A stretch of DNA of 36,191 bases, from assembly GCA_022600195.1 (NCBI GenBank), contig JAHZKX010000073.1:1-36191 (forward strand). The letters are read 5' to 3'. This document shows positions 8,422-17,696 of the stretch, in pieces (position 1 is the stretch's first letter; each line of letters begins with the position of its first letter). The notes below the pieces were generated by a model. The model was not told the DNA's origin and made no database searches. It saw nothing but the letters and a program-made list of their open reading frames with translations. The translations under genes were made by a program, and so were the position numbers. The stretch comes from Planctomycetota bacterium (GTDB lineage: Bacteria > Planctomycetota > Planctomycetia > Planctomycetales > Planctomycetaceae).

Positions 8422-9542
8422 GCGAAGGACTTCAGGCTGCAAATGCCCCTCCTTGTTTTCTTTCAAAAGAGCAGTTTGCGAAACTATTCAAAGTCTTACG
8501 CGCTTTGGAGTACGATGTCATTGGCCCTACGATTGATCAGGAAGCCATTGTCTATGATCGTATTTCCTCGATTGATGATTTACCCCGCGGTTGGACTGAC
8601 ATTCAGGAACCTGGAAAATATCGCTTAGAGAAACGCAACGATGATGCATTATTCGGGTATGTCGTCGGGCCACATTCCTGGAAGCAAAATCTCTTTCCCC
8701 CGGTAACCACACTCTCGGTTGCTGATCGGACTGACGAAGGCTGGCAGTTTTCCGAACCGGAACAGGATGCACCAAAGTTCGCATTTTTGGGCGTACGCGC
8801 ATGTGAACTGGCGGCGCTCAAAATTCAGGATCGCGTATTTCTGGAAGGCCCTTATATTGATCCCCAATATCAGGGACGCCGAAATCAGGCACTGGTCATC
8901 GCAGTGAATTGCACGCAGGCCGCATCGACCTGTTTCTGCACTTCGATGAAAACAGGCCCGCGTTGCAAGGCGGGTTATGATCTGGCACTTACGGAGCTAC
9001 CAGAGGGCTTTGTTGTTGAGGTGGTCACCCCACAAGGCGAAGCGGTCATCAATGCTCTGGAAACTCAGATCGCAACAGAGGAAAATCAAAACCAGGCAGA
9101 AGCCGCGCGGCAACAGGCGGTCGACCAGATTACACGCACGATGGATACGACGGATATTCGTGACTTATTAATGTCGAATCTGGAACATCCGCAGTGGGAT
9201 GATGTCGCGGAGAGGTGTTTGTCCTGTACCAACTGCACGATGGTTTGTCCGACCTGCTTTTGCAGTTCTGTTGAGGAAGTAAGCGACCTCACCGGAGATC
9301 ATGTTGAAAGAGAGCGTCAGTGGGATTCGTGCTTTAATGTTGATTTCAGTTATATGAACGGCGGTCTCGTGCGAAATAGTATTCGCAATCGTTATCGTCA
9401 ATGGATGACTCATAAGTTGGCCACATGGATTGACCAATTCGGGACGTCCGGTTGTGTCGGATGCGGTCGTTGCATCACATGGTGTCCCGTCGGGATTGAT
9501 CTGACGCAGGAAGTCGCCGCCATTCGGGAAAAACAGACATGA
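8418..9542 (+). CDS. hydB: Group 3b [NiFe] hydrogenase beta subunit, iron-sulfur protein
   Basis: This subunit passes electrons between the hydrogenase core and the flavin subunit in the cytoplasm. Two C-terminal ferredoxin-type [4Fe-4S] motifs are visible: [12 protein letters not shown] followed by CFC, and [15 protein letters not shown] further cysteine group, [19 protein letters not shown], lies in the middle near residues 160-180, as in the sulfhydrogenase beta family. At 374 residues it is of normal length. The start ATG overlaps the stop of the upstream gene by four bases, and its own stop overlaps the gamma start in the same way, so translation is coupled. Family HydB/HyhB; the sulfur-reducing activity known in archaeal relatives is not implied here. 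Confidence 0.92.
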   Translation: MSEGLQAANAPPCFLSKEQFAKLFKVLRALEYDVIGPTIDQEAIVYDRISSIDDLPRGWTDIQEPGKYRLEKRNDDALFGYVVGPHSWKQNLFPPVTTLSVADRTDEGWQFSEPEQDAPKFAFLGVRACELAALKIQDRVFLEGPYIDPQYQGRRNQALVIAVNCTQAASTCFCTSMKTGPRCKAGYDLALTELPEGFVVEVVTPQGEAVINALETQIATEENQNQAEAARQQAVDQITRTMDTTDIRDLLMSNLEHPQWDDVAERCLSCTNCTMVCPTCFCSSVEEVSDLTGDHVERERQWDSCFNVDFSYMNGGLVRNSIRNRYRQWMTHKLATWIDQFGTSGCVGCGRCITWCPVGIDLTQEVAAIREKQT

Positions 9543-10411
9543 ATTCGTCATGCGCAACGGGAGAAACCAGCAATGCACAACCCAATCCCTGGGTGCCGCA
9601 GACCGCACGCATTCGTGAGATCACTCCCGAAGTGGATAACGTAGCGACCTATCATCTGACGCTGGTTGATCCTGCTGCAGCGAATGCGTACCACTTTCAA
9701 CCCGGACAGTTCAATATGTTGTATGTACCGGGCGCAGGCGAGTCGGCAATCTCAATGAGCGGCGATCCGGACTCACCGGAAACTCTGGCTCATACGATTC
9801 GGCTTGCTGGAAATGTAACGAAAAGTATCTCCGAGATGAAAGTCGGGGATACACTGGGATTGAGGGGCCCCTTTGGTACCAGTTGGCCATTGGAAGCCTG
9901 TAAGGGACGCGATGTCATTTTGGTCGCAGGAGGCATTGGATTACCACCACTGCGACCACTCATTTATCGTCTACTTGCAGAACGGCAGCAATATGGTCGA
10001 CTGCATTTGCTCTATGGTGCACGCTCACCCGATATGAGATTATACACAGCAGAGCGTTCGCTCTGGTCCGAAAGAGGTCTGGAATTAAAAGAAACCGTGG
10101 ATCGCTCAAACCCTGGCTGGCTCGGTAATGTGGGAGTGGTTCCCTTGTTGCTGGAACGTTTGGAATCGTTCGAACCCAAACAGACAACGATGATGATTTG
10201 CGGGCCAGAACTCATGATGCGATTCACCGCCAGAACGGCAATGCAGCGCGGAATGACTGCCGAACAAATTTGGGTCTCCACAGAACGAAATATGCAATGT
10301 GCTGTCGGTTTGTGTGGACATTGTCAGTTGGGGCCAGAATTTATTTGCAAGGACGGACCAATTTTTCGCTACGATCAGATTTCACCTTATTTTAAAGTGG
10401 AAGGACTGTAA
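9539..10411 (+). CDS. hydG: Group 3b [NiFe] hydrogenase gamma subunit, FAD/NAD(P)-binding
   Basis: This is the diaphorase subunit, which exchanges electrons with NAD(P)H. The FAD domain has [13 protein letters not shown] and a SMSGDP segment. The nucleotide domain has [20 protein letters not shown], and the C-terminus carries the [2Fe-2S] ligands [12 protein letters not shown] plus a distal Cys before KDGPIF. At 290 residues it matches the ferredoxin-reductase-like gamma subunits of group 3b enzymes (relatives of dihydroorotate dehydrogenase PyrK). It overlaps hydB by ATGA, and the delta gene follows after two bases. NADP versus NAD preference cannot be decided by eye. Confidence 0.92.
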   Translation: MNSSCATGETSNAQPNPWVPQTARIREITPEVDNVATYHLTLVDPAAANAYHFQPGQFNMLYVPGAGESAISMSGDPDSPETLAHTIRLAGNVTKSISEMKVGDTLGLRGPFGTSWPLEACKGRDVILVAGGIGLPPLRPLIYRLLAERQQYGRLHLLYGARSPDMRLYTAERSLWSERGLELKETVDRSNPGWLGNVGVVPLLLERLESFEPKQTTMMICGPELMMRFTARTAMQRGMTAEQIWVSTERNMQCAVGLCGHCQLGPEFICKDGPIFRYDQISPYFKVEGL

Positions 10412-10413
10412 TC

Positions 10414-11202
10414 GTGGAAAAACCAAAACTCGGTGTGTTCAAATTTGCTTCCTGTGATGGCTGTCAGTTATCATTGCTTGATGCGGAAGATCAGCTGTTG
10501 GCGGTTGCCGGAGCAGTTGATATTGTACATTTTCCCGAAGCCAGCAGCCGAATCGAATCAGGGCCCTACGACATAGCCCTCATCGAAGGTTCGATAACAA
10601 CGCCACACGATGCAGAGCGAATTCAGCAGATCCGCCGTGACTCGAAGTTTTTGATGACAATAGGCGCCTGTGCGACCGCAGGTGGCATCCAGGCACTACG
10701 CAACGGAGCCGATACCGACGAATTCATGCGCGCCGTCTATGCGACTCCTGAATACATTCAGGTGTTAAACAAATCAACGCCCATTGCAGAACATGTGAAA
10801 GTGGATTTCGAATTACGTGGTTGTCCGATCAATCAGTATCAGTTAATCGAAGTTATCCAGTCATTATTGGCAGGCCGAAATCCGCGAACACCCAAACATA
10901 GCGTCTGCCTGGATTGTAAACGCCGTGGAACCGTCTGCGTGACCGTGGCTCAGGGAACCGCCTGCCTGGGGCCTGTCACACAGTCTGGCTGTGAAGCAAT
11001 TTGCCCGAGCTATAATCGGGGATGTTATGGCTGTTATGGTCCTGCACCGCAGCCCAATCTGGTGAGTCTGAGCACACATTCGCTCAAAGAAGGAACTTCC
11101 CCGGCAGAGATGGCACACAGTCTGCAAAACTTTAACGTGCATGCACCTGCCTTTCACAATGAAAGCCAGCGGTTGACAGATCAGATCGAGGAGCAAAACT
11201 GA
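10414..11202 (+). CDS. hydD: Group 3b [NiFe] hydrogenase delta (small) subunit
   Basis: This electron-transfer small subunit holds the proximal and further [4Fe-4S] clusters. It starts with GTG at 10414, two bases after the gamma stop. Seen motifs are [11 protein letters not shown] (Cys14, Cys17), GACATAGG with its Cys, RGCP, and a Cys-rich C-terminus with [20 protein letters not shown] and GCYGCYGP. There is no twin-arginine signal, so the enzyme is cytoplasmic, as in all group 3 hydrogenases. The length of 262 residues is typical. Its stop codon shares one base with the large-subunit start (TGATG). Confidence 0.93.
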   Translation: MEKPKLGVFKFASCDGCQLSLLDAEDQLLAVAGAVDIVHFPEASSRIESGPYDIALIEGSITTPHDAERIQQIRRDSKFLMTIGACATAGGIQALRNGADTDEFMRAVYATPEYIQVLNKSTPIAEHVKVDFELRGCPINQYQLIEVIQSLLAGRNPRTPKHSVCLDCKRRGTVCVTVAQGTACLGPVTQSGCEAICPSYNRGCYGCYGPAPQPNLVSLSTHSLKEGTSPAEMAHSLQNFNVHAPAFHNESQRLTDQIEEQN

Positions 11203-12494
11203 TGGGCAACCGTACGATCAAAGTCGAAACATTAACGCGCGTGGAAGGAGAAGGAGGTCTTTATATTCGTTTGAGTGGGGATGCTGTTACTGAAGTCCGC
11301 TTGGAAATTTATGAACCGCCGCGCCTGTTCGAAGCCTTGCTCCGAGGACGACCTCTGGAAGATACTCCAGATATCACCGCGCGCATCTGTGGAATTTGCC
11401 CCGTTGCTTACCAGATGAGTAGTGTGCATGCACTGGAAGCAGCTCTGGGAGTGACCGTTTCACCAGAGATTCGTCGTCTGCGGCGGTTACTCTATTGCGG
11501 TGAATGGATTGAAAGTCACGGTTTACATATGCACTTGTTGCATGCACCCGATTTCCTGGGCTTCGATAGTGGACTGGAAATGGCGAAACAGTTTCCGGAC
11601 GAAGTGAATCGGGGACTGCGATTGAAGAAACATGGCAATCAGTTGGTTGATATGCTGGGAGGCCGGGCCATTCATCCTGTCAATGTTTGCGTTGGTGGGT
11701 TTTATCGGTTCCCAAAAAGGAAAGAACTCCAAAAATTGATTCCCGACTTTGAGTGGGGACTGGAAGCAGCAGTTGAGACCACACGTTGGATTGCCCGTTT
11801 TGAATTTCCTGATTTCAAAACCGATTGTGAATACATCGCACTTTCACATCCCGATGAATATCCGATGAATGAAGGAGTCATGAAAACCAGCAGTGGTGAT
11901 TTGGTCGATGTAAGCAATTATGAGTCAGAATTTGAAGAACGACAGGTTCCGCATTCGACGGCACTGCATGCGATTCGAAAGTCAACGGGACGTCCCTATT
12001 TGCTGGGCCCCCTGGCGCGAGTGAATCTCAATCGGGAAAAACTTTCTCCCACCGCACAAAAAATCGCTGACGAAATAGGGCTGGAGTCTTTGTGTCGCAA
12101 TCCACACAAGGCGATTATTGCGCGAGGACTGGAGTTGATTCATGCTTTTGAAGAAGCCTTAATGATCCTGCGAGATGAACCACCAAAAGGCAAATCGCGT
12201 GAGTCATACGAGTACCAAGCTGGTACGGGGATGTCTGCCACCGAAGCACCCCGTGGAACGCTCTTTCATCGATATGTTGTGGATGAAAATGGCAAGATCA
12301 TTGAAGCGTGTATCATTCCTCCGACTTCACAGAATCAAGCTCAGATTGAAGCGGATCTGAAACGATGGATCAAACATGTCATCAGCGACAACGAACAGGA
12401 AACGGCTCGAAAATGTGAAAACCTGGTACGTGCATATGATCCTTGTATCAGTTGTTCAACTCATTTCCTGAAAGTAAAAATTGAACGCACTTAA
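11202..12494 (+). CDS. hydA: Group 3b [NiFe] hydrogenase alpha (large, catalytic) subunit
   Basis: This subunit carries the NiFe(CN)2CO site that oxidises or evolves H2. The N-terminal ligand motif RICGICPVAYQMSSVHA gives Cys63 and Cys66; the C-terminal motif DPCISCSTH gives Cys415 and Cys418. The nine residues after His421 (FLKVKIERT) are the expected C-terminal extension removed by the maturation protease encoded next. At 430 residues it is in the group 3b range. It lacks the longer sequences of group 1 or 4 enzymes, and no membrane-subunit or proton-pump genes are nearby. All active-site residues appear intact, so the enzyme should be functional. Confidence 0.95.
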   Translation: MGNRTIKVETLTRVEGEGGLYIRLSGDAVTEVRLEIYEPPRLFEALLRGRPLEDTPDITARICGICPVAYQMSSVHALEAALGVTVSPEIRRLRRLLYCGEWIESHGLHMHLLHAPDFLGFDSGLEMAKQFPDEVNRGLRLKKHGNQLVDMLGGRAIHPVNVCVGGFYRFPKRKELQKLIPDFEWGLEAAVETTRWIARFEFPDFKTDCEYIALSHPDEYPMNEGVMKTSSGDLVDVSNYESEFEERQVPHSTALHAIRKSTGRPYLLGPLARVNLNREKLSPTAQKIADEIGLESLCRNPHKAIIARGLELIHAFEEALMILRDEPPKGKSRESYEYQAGTGMSATEAPRGTLFHRYVVDENGKIIEACIIPPTSQNQAQIEADLKRWIKHVISDNEQETARKCENLVRAYDPCISCSTHFLKVKIERT

Positions 12495-12519
12495 TTCAAG
12501 CTACGAAAGCATCATTGAC

Positions 12520-13002
12520 ATGACGCATCCCTCTCAGGTCTTAATTGCTGGCATCGGCAGTCCTCACGGAGATGATCAGGTCGGATGGGAGACGGTGAAA
12601 CAGATTCAAAACATGGGCAGTGACCTGGTTTCTACCCATCTGGCTCGGACCCCCGATGATTTACTGGATTGCATGGAAGGGTTTAGACTGTTGGTGATTT
12701 GTGATGCCTGTCAAGGTGCAGGAGATGTGGGTAGTTCTCATCACTGGGAATGGCCTTGCAACCAACTTGAATCCATCAACTGGTCGGGAACCCATAATGT
12801 TTCGTTACCTGCAGTACTTGCATTGGCCGAGCAACTGGGCAGACTTCCTGCAGCGGTTCACATCTGGGGGGTCGAAGTGGAACAGGTCCTTCCCGGACAT
12901 CCCATGTCCGAACGAGTTTTGGCAGGAGCAGCTTCAGTAGCGCAGGCGATTTGTAAGGAATTGTCGATTCCCATGAAAACAGCGGGGACACAACATGCAT
13001 GA
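12520..13002 (+). CDS. Hydrogenase maturation endopeptidase (HycI/HyaD/HoxW family)
   Basis: This protease removes the C-terminal extension of the large subunit after nickel insertion. The family signature is present: GIGSPHGDDQVGWE near the N-terminus with the nickel-sensing acidic residue, CDAC in the middle, and SGTHNVSLPAVLALAEQLG with the conserved His. I place the start at the ATG at 12520, just before THPSQVLIAGIG; an upstream in-frame TTG at 12481 would overlap hydA but adds a non-conserved tail. The gene sits directly after its presumed substrate and overlaps hypA by eight bases. Confidence 0.88.
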   Translation: MTHPSQVLIAGIGSPHGDDQVGWETVKQIQNMGSDLVSTHLARTPDDLLDCMEGFRLLVICDACQGAGDVGSSHHWEWPCNQLESINWSGTHNVSLPAVLALAEQLGRLPAAVHIWGVEVEQVLPGHPMSERVLAGAASVAQAICKELSIPMKTAGTQHA

Positions 13003-13366
13003 ACGGTCTCTGGTCCAGAACTTATTACGGCAGGTAGAACAAATTGTCGCTGCAGAGGGTGGCGGAGTTGTTTCCGAAATTCGTGTGCAGGCCGGAGACT
13101 TGTCCGGAGTGGAACCACTCTTATTTCAGATGGCATTTGATGACATGGTTCCTGCTGTATTCTCTGCAGACTGTCAATTGACGCTCGAGGTAGTACCCGT
13201 CACCGCGGTTTGCAGCGAATGTGATCACAAGTTTGAAATTATTGATTTTCAGTTTCGTTGTCCTGCCTGCCAGGCAGGATCGGTGCAGGTCATACAGGGA
13301 GATGAAGTGAAGTTGATCAGCGTCACTCTCAATTCAAATCATACACGGGAAGGAGTCACATCATGA
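12995..13366 (+). CDS. hypA: Hydrogenase nickel-insertion accessory protein HypA
   Basis: HypA delivers Ni2+ to the hydrogenase large subunit together with HypB. The N-terminal MHE with the nickel ligand His2 is present, and the structural zinc site is formed by CSEC (Cys73, Cys76) and CPAC (Cys89, Cys92). At 123 residues it is near the family's usual 113-120. Overlaps with both neighbours (8 bases upstream, ATGA downstream) indicate translational coupling. Confidence 0.95.
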   Translation: MHERSLVQNLLRQVEQIVAAEGGGVVSEIRVQAGDLSGVEPLLFQMAFDDMVPAVFSADCQLTLEVVPVTAVCSECDHKFEIIDFQFRCPACQAGSVQVIQGDEVKLISVTLNSNHTREGVTS

Positions 13367-14052
13367 ATCAGCGTACAATTATCGTTCAGCGCGATGTGCA
13401 GGCCGATCAGAAAGCAGATGCAGCTGTAGAACGCCAGCGGTTGGGAAATCGGGGAACTTTGGTAGTCAATCTCCTCTCATCGCCGGGGGCAGGAAAAACA
13501 ACCTTGCTGGAAGCAACGGCCCGCCATTTTGCCGGTCGTCGCAGTATGGCCGTTCTGGTGGGTGATCTTGAAACCGATCGCGATGCACGGCGATTGGCGC
13601 CTCTGGTTCCGACGGCTCAGTTAACGACAGGAGGCGCCTGTCATTTGGAATTACCACTGGTGCAGCGCGGACTGAAAGCCATTGGCGATCCGGCTGTGGA
13701 CTTTTTGTTTATTGAAAATGTAGGCAATCTGGTTTGCCCGGCGTCACACGATCTGGCAGAACACTTACGTGTGGTACTTCTTAGTACGACCGAAGGGGAC
13801 GATAAACCCGGTAAGTATCCGAAAATGTTTCGTACCAGTCAGGCGATGCTGATTACCAAGCTGGATTTATTGCCGCATGTTCCTTTTTCAGTCGAAGCAG
13901 TGACAGAGGATGCGCTTCGAATTCAACCAGAACTGGAAGTGCTGACGAATAGTGCCCTGGACGGTTCCGGAATTGCGAACTGGTGCGAATTTCTGGAACA
14001 GCAACATCAACAACGATTGGCCATGTATTATGAACCGACAGGCAATCGCTAA
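13363..14052 (+). CDS. hypB: Hydrogenase nickel-insertion GTPase HypB
   Basis: This GTPase drives nickel insertion. It shows the P-loop SSPGAGKTT (about 39-47), a switch region GDLETDRDA, the metal-binding GACHLE (Cys93, His94), IENVGNLVCPA, and the guanine-specificity segment TKLDLLPHV. It lacks both the His-rich nickel-storage N-terminus and the CxxCGC high-affinity site found in some homologues, so it is a minimal form. It overlaps hypA by four bases and runs 23 bases into hypF. Confidence 0.94.
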   Translation: MNQRTIIVQRDVQADQKADAAVERQRLGNRGTLVVNLLSSPGAGKTTLLEATARHFAGRRSMAVLVGDLETDRDARRLAPLVPTAQLTTGGACHLELPLVQRGLKAIGDPAVDFLFIENVGNLVCPASHDLAEHLRVVLLSTTEGDDKPGKYPKMFRTSQAMLITKLDLLPHVPFSVEAVTEDALRIQPELEVLTNSALDGSGIANWCEFLEQQHQQRLAMYYEPTGNR

Positions 14053-16342
14053 TCACCAAAAATCAGTGGTAGCCGTGCAGTTGACATTGTGTGGTCGCGT
14101 ACAGGGAATCGGTCTGCGCCCCGCGGTAGCACGTTGGGCTGCACAATTGGATTTAGCGGGTCAAATCAGTAATACAACGCAGGGAGTGGAACTGATTATC
14201 GAGGGGCCCGTGAATAGGGTACAACGTTTTGAAAAGGAATTAGACGAACATTTACCAGACGAGGCCTCTATCAGTCAAAGGCAACGCACAATCATTGAGT
14301 CAAGTGAGCGAACCAGCTTTGAAATGATTGAGAGTGAAACGAGCGGTCCCCTGGCCACACAAGTGCCACCCGATATCGCTGTTTGCCAGCAGTGCCTGGC
14401 TGAAATGACAAAGCCGGAAGACCCTCGCTTTCAATACCCCATAACAAGTTGTACAAACTGTGGCCCCCGTTATTCAATTATCAAATCGATGCCCTATGAG
14501 CGGGCACAAACCAGTATGTTGGAGTTTCAATTATGCCCCGGCTGTCAAAAGGAATACCAGTCTCCCGGTGATAGACGCTTTCATGCACAAACCAACGCCT
14601 GTCCGAAATGCGGTCCCCACATATGGTGTAACGATACAAGGGGACAACGACTCAACTCGCAGGGTGACGCCATCAAAGCAGCATCAACCGCTCTGCAGCA
14701 GGGAAAGATTATCGCACTGCGTGGATTAGGCGGTTATCAGTTGCTCGTCGATGCGACGTCAGAAATCGCAGTTGAAAAGCTACGACAGCGAAAACATCGC
14801 TATGGGAAACCGCTGGCGGTGATGGTGAGTTCATCAGCAGCTGCCGAGAAACTGGTTTACATGAATGAATCCGAAAGCTGTGAACTCAACAGCCCCATTG
14901 CCCCCATTGTCCTGTTGCAATCGCGAAGCAATTCCGGATTGGCAAACAGCCTGAATGCAGGCTTGAACACTCTGGGCTTAATGCTCCCGACAACACCCCT
15001 GCACTGGTTGTTACTGCAGCATTGTCCTTTTCCATTAGTCGTGACAAGTGCAAATGGAGAGGGGGAACCTTTAGCCTGGCAACGGGAAAATATCAGTGCA
15101 CAACTAAAATCGGTAGCCGATCTTTGGCTGGAACACGACCGACCAGTGGAACGCCCCATTGATGATAGCGTCGTACGCCAGATAGCGGGACGAAGAGTGA
15201 CAATCCGTCTGGCACGTGGCTTGGCCCCCCTGCCCCTCAAATTGGAAAGTGACATTCCCCAAATCGCATCAGGCGGACATCAGAAAGCAGCGTTTGCGCT
15301 AGGCAACGGTCGTCAAACGGTTCTGGGGCCTCATATCGGAGATCTCGATAGTCTGGCAACATGCGAACGTTATCAGGAACAATTACAATCACTCAAACAG
15401 CTTTATGGTATCTCAAATTTTTCACTGGTCTGTGATACTCATCCGGATTATTTCACTTCACAATGGGCGGCTCGAGAATCGGTTCCTCTGGAAACAGTCC
15501 AGCATCATCATGCGCATGTTGTTGCAGGCATGCTGGAACAGGGATGGATGGATCGTCAGGTCTTAGGAGTGGCCTTTGATGGCACGGGTTGGGGTGACGA
15601 CAGAACCATCTGGGGTGGAGAATTTTTATTATCGACCGCCACCAGTTATACCAGAGCAGCACACTTGAGACCCTTCTGCCTGCCTGGGGGAGAACGTGCC
15701 ATTCGAGAACCATGGCGTGTTGCTGTTTCATTAGTAACACAGGCCGTTAGCAAAGATGCGACCTCCCGCTTAAAATGGGACACAGAACAAATGGAACCGA
15801 TTCTAAAAATCATGGATTCCAAACGCCTTGCACCTCAAACTTCCAGTGCCGGGCGTCTGTTCGATGGCGTGGCAGCGTTGGTCATGGGAATCACACATAC
15901 TGATTACGAAGGCCAGGCGGCAATGTTCTTGGAAGCGATCTGTGATCTATCTGAATCTGGAAGCTATGATATTTCACTCAAGGATTGTAAACCCGTTCAA
16001 CTTGACTGGCGACCGTTGATCTCCCAGATTTTAAAAGACCGTACTCTGGGTGTATTACCGGCAGTGATGGCGATGCGGTTTCATCGTGGATTAGCACGCG
16101 CGATCGCCAGACTTTGTAGTCGATATGCCCCCCTGCCTGTTGTGCTGGGGGGAGGCGTCTTTCAGAATCGATGTCTGGTTGAACTGTTAGTGGAAGAATT
16201 TGAACAAAACGAACAACCGCTCGGCTTGCCCGGCATGATTCCCCCCAACGATGGCGGCCTGGCGGCAGGTCAACTTGCCATCGCGATTAGCAGACAGAAA
16301 CAGACCGGAAGAAAAAAGAAAGAGGCAAACCAATGTGCTTAG
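14030..16342 (+). CDS. hypF: Carbamoyltransferase HypF
   Basis: HypF uses carbamoyl phosphate and ATP to carbamoylate the C-terminal Cys of HypE, the first step in making the CN ligands. Domains in order are an acylphosphatase-like domain (CGRVQGIGLRPAVARWA), two zinc fingers (CQQC...CTNCGPRYS and CPGC...CPKCGP), a YrdC-like nucleotide-binding domain (around RKHRYGKPLAVMV) and a Kae1-like carbamoyltransferase domain with VQHHHAHVVAGM, FDGTGWGDD and LGGGVFQNRC. I chose the ATG at 14030 because it directly precedes the acylphosphatase domain; an upstream frame extension would lie wholly inside hypB. At 770 residues it is full length. Confidence 0.94.
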   Translation: MNRQAIANHQKSVVAVQLTLCGRVQGIGLRPAVARWAAQLDLAGQISNTTQGVELIIEGPVNRVQRFEKELDEHLPDEASISQRQRTIIESSERTSFEMIESETSGPLATQVPPDIAVCQQCLAEMTKPEDPRFQYPITSCTNCGPRYSIIKSMPYERAQTSMLEFQLCPGCQKEYQSPGDRRFHAQTNACPKCGPHIWCNDTRGQRLNSQGDAIKAASTALQQGKIIALRGLGGYQLLVDATSEIAVEKLRQRKHRYGKPLAVMVSSSAAAEKLVYMNESESCELNSPIAPIVLLQSRSNSGLANSLNAGLNTLGLMLPTTPLHWLLLQHCPFPLVVTSANGEGEPLAWQRENISAQLKSVADLWLEHDRPVERPIDDSVVRQIAGRRVTIRLARGLAPLPLKLESDIPQIASGGHQKAAFALGNGRQTVLGPHIGDLDSLATCERYQEQLQSLKQLYGISNFSLVCDTHPDYFTSQWAARESVPLETVQHHHAHVVAGMLEQGWMDRQVLGVAFDGTGWGDDRTIWGGEFLLSTATSYTRAAHLRPFCLPGGERAIREPWRVAVSLVTQAVSKDATSRLKWDTEQMEPILKIMDSKRLAPQTSSAGRLFDGVAALVMGITHTDYEGQAAMFLEAICDLSESGSYDISLKDCKPVQLDWRPLISQILKDRTLGVLPAVMAMRFHRGLARAIARLCSRYAPLPVVLGGGVFQNRCLVELLVEEFEQNEQPLGLPGMIPPNDGGLAAGQLAIAISRQKQTGRKKKEANQCA

Positions 16343-16608
16343 GAATTCCCGGTAAGATAGTTCGCTGGCTCGAACGGGAGGGAGCGTTTGCACAAGCAGA
16401 GGTAGAATTCGATGGAATCCGCCGCAAGGTGCATATGGCATGCGTTACCGAAGCCGAAACAGGGGATTATGTCGTGGTTCACGCGGGAATTGCCATCAGT
16501 CGGATCAATCCAATGGAAGCAAAACGTATTTTTGAAACACTGGCCGAATGGGGTGAAGATGAGGGTTGGCGCTCGGATCTGCCCGAAGACCCAGAGGCGT
16601 CCCCATGA
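16333..16608 (+). CDS. hypC: Hydrogenase assembly chaperone HypC
   Basis: HypC carries the Fe(CN)2CO moiety between HypD and the large subunit through its N-terminal Cys2, seen here in MCLGIPGKIV. The beta-barrel pattern with VEFDGIRRKVHMACV and GDYVVVHAGIAISRI follows. At 91 residues it is of normal size. It overlaps the end of hypF by 10 bases and the hypD start by four (ATGA). Confidence 0.94.
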   Translation: MCLGIPGKIVRWLEREGAFAQAEVEFDGIRRKVHMACVTEAETGDYVVVHAGIAISRINPMEAKRIFETLAEWGEDEGWRSDLPEDPEASP

Positions 16609-17696
16609 AATATCTTGACGAATATCGCGATCCCGGGGCGGCACAATTATTACTGGATGAAATTCGCAGAATCTCAAGTCGCTGTTGGACTCTAATGGAA
16701 GTCTGCGGCGGACAGACACATAGCCTGCTAAGGCACGGCATTGCAGCAGAGCTACAGGGAACCGTTGAGTTAATCCATGGCCCCGGTTGTCCGGTTTGTG
16801 TTACGGATCAGGCAGCGATCGATTTTGCCTGTCAACTGGCACAGAAAGAGGATGTCGTTTTAACCAGCTTTGGTGACATGCTGCGCGTTCCCGGCAGTCG
16901 TGGATCTTTGTTAGATGCTCAAACCGCGGGTGCTAATATTCGGATTGTCTATTCTCCCCTGGATGCTGTGGAACTCGCACGAACGCACCCTGAAAAACAG
17001 TTTGTCTTTTTTGCGGTGGGATTTGAAACAACAGCCCCCGCAACAGCACTGGCCATCAAACAGGCGGGACGATATCAATTAGAAAATTTCAGTTTCATTG
17101 TTTCACACGTACGCGTGCAACCTGCGATGGAATCACTGGTGCAGGCACCCGATCATCGCGTACAGGCATTTCTGGCAGCCGGGCATGTCTGTACTGTCAT
17201 GGGTTTTGAGTCGTACGAACCATTTGTAAAACGATATCAATTGCCCGTCGTTGTGACCGGTTTTGAACCACTGGATTTGTTAGAAGGAATTCTGGCCTGT
17301 GTCAAACAGCTTGAAGCGAATGAAGCACGATTAGAAAATCGATATGCACGTACGGTAAGGTCAACAGGAAATCTGGCAGCGCAGGATCTGGTGCAGGAAA
17401 TCTATCAAGTCTGTGACAGCGAGTGGCGCGGTTTTGGCATGATTCCTGAAGGAGGTTTGGAACTGCGACCGGAGTGGCAGAACTTCGATGCCCGAATGCG
17501 ATTTACAGAGCCGGCTTTACGAGTAATCGATCTGGATGAATGCCGCAGCTTTGAAGTGATGACGGGACACATCAAACCTCCCGAGTGTCCTCATTTTGGT
17601 AAGTCATGTAATCCGGAATCTCCGCTGGGAGCCCCAATGGTCTCTTCTGAAGGAGCGTGCGCAGCCTATTATCGCTATGACGTGACAGCCAGTTGA
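16605..17696 (+). CDS. hypD: Hydrogenase iron-ligand assembly protein HypD
   Basis: HypD is the iron-sulfur scaffold on which Fe receives its CN and CO ligands. It shows MEVCGGQTHS (Cys34), HGPGCPVCVT (Cys62, Cys65), FFAVGFETTAPATA, SHVRVQPAM, and the C-terminal cysteines in CRSFEVMTGHI, CPHFGKSC and EGACAAYYRY that bind the [4Fe-4S] cluster. The ATG at 16605 overlaps the hypC stop; an upstream TTG frame extension is not conserved. The 363-residue length is normal. Confidence 0.95.
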   Translation: MKYLDEYRDPGAAQLLLDEIRRISSRCWTLMEVCGGQTHSLLRHGIAAELQGTVELIHGPGCPVCVTDQAAIDFACQLAQKEDVVLTSFGDMLRVPGSRGSLLDAQTAGANIRIVYSPLDAVELARTHPEKQFVFFAVGFETTAPATALAIKQAGRYQLENFSFIVSHVRVQPAMESLVQAPDHRVQAFLAAGHVCTVMGFESYEPFVKRYQLPVVVTGFEPLDLLEGILACVKQLEANEARLENRYARTVRSTGNLAAQDLVQEIYQVCDSEWRGFGMIPEGGLELRPEWQNFDARMRFTEPALRVIDLDECRSFEVMTGHIKPPECPHFGKSCNPESPLGAPMVSSEGACAAYYRYDVTAS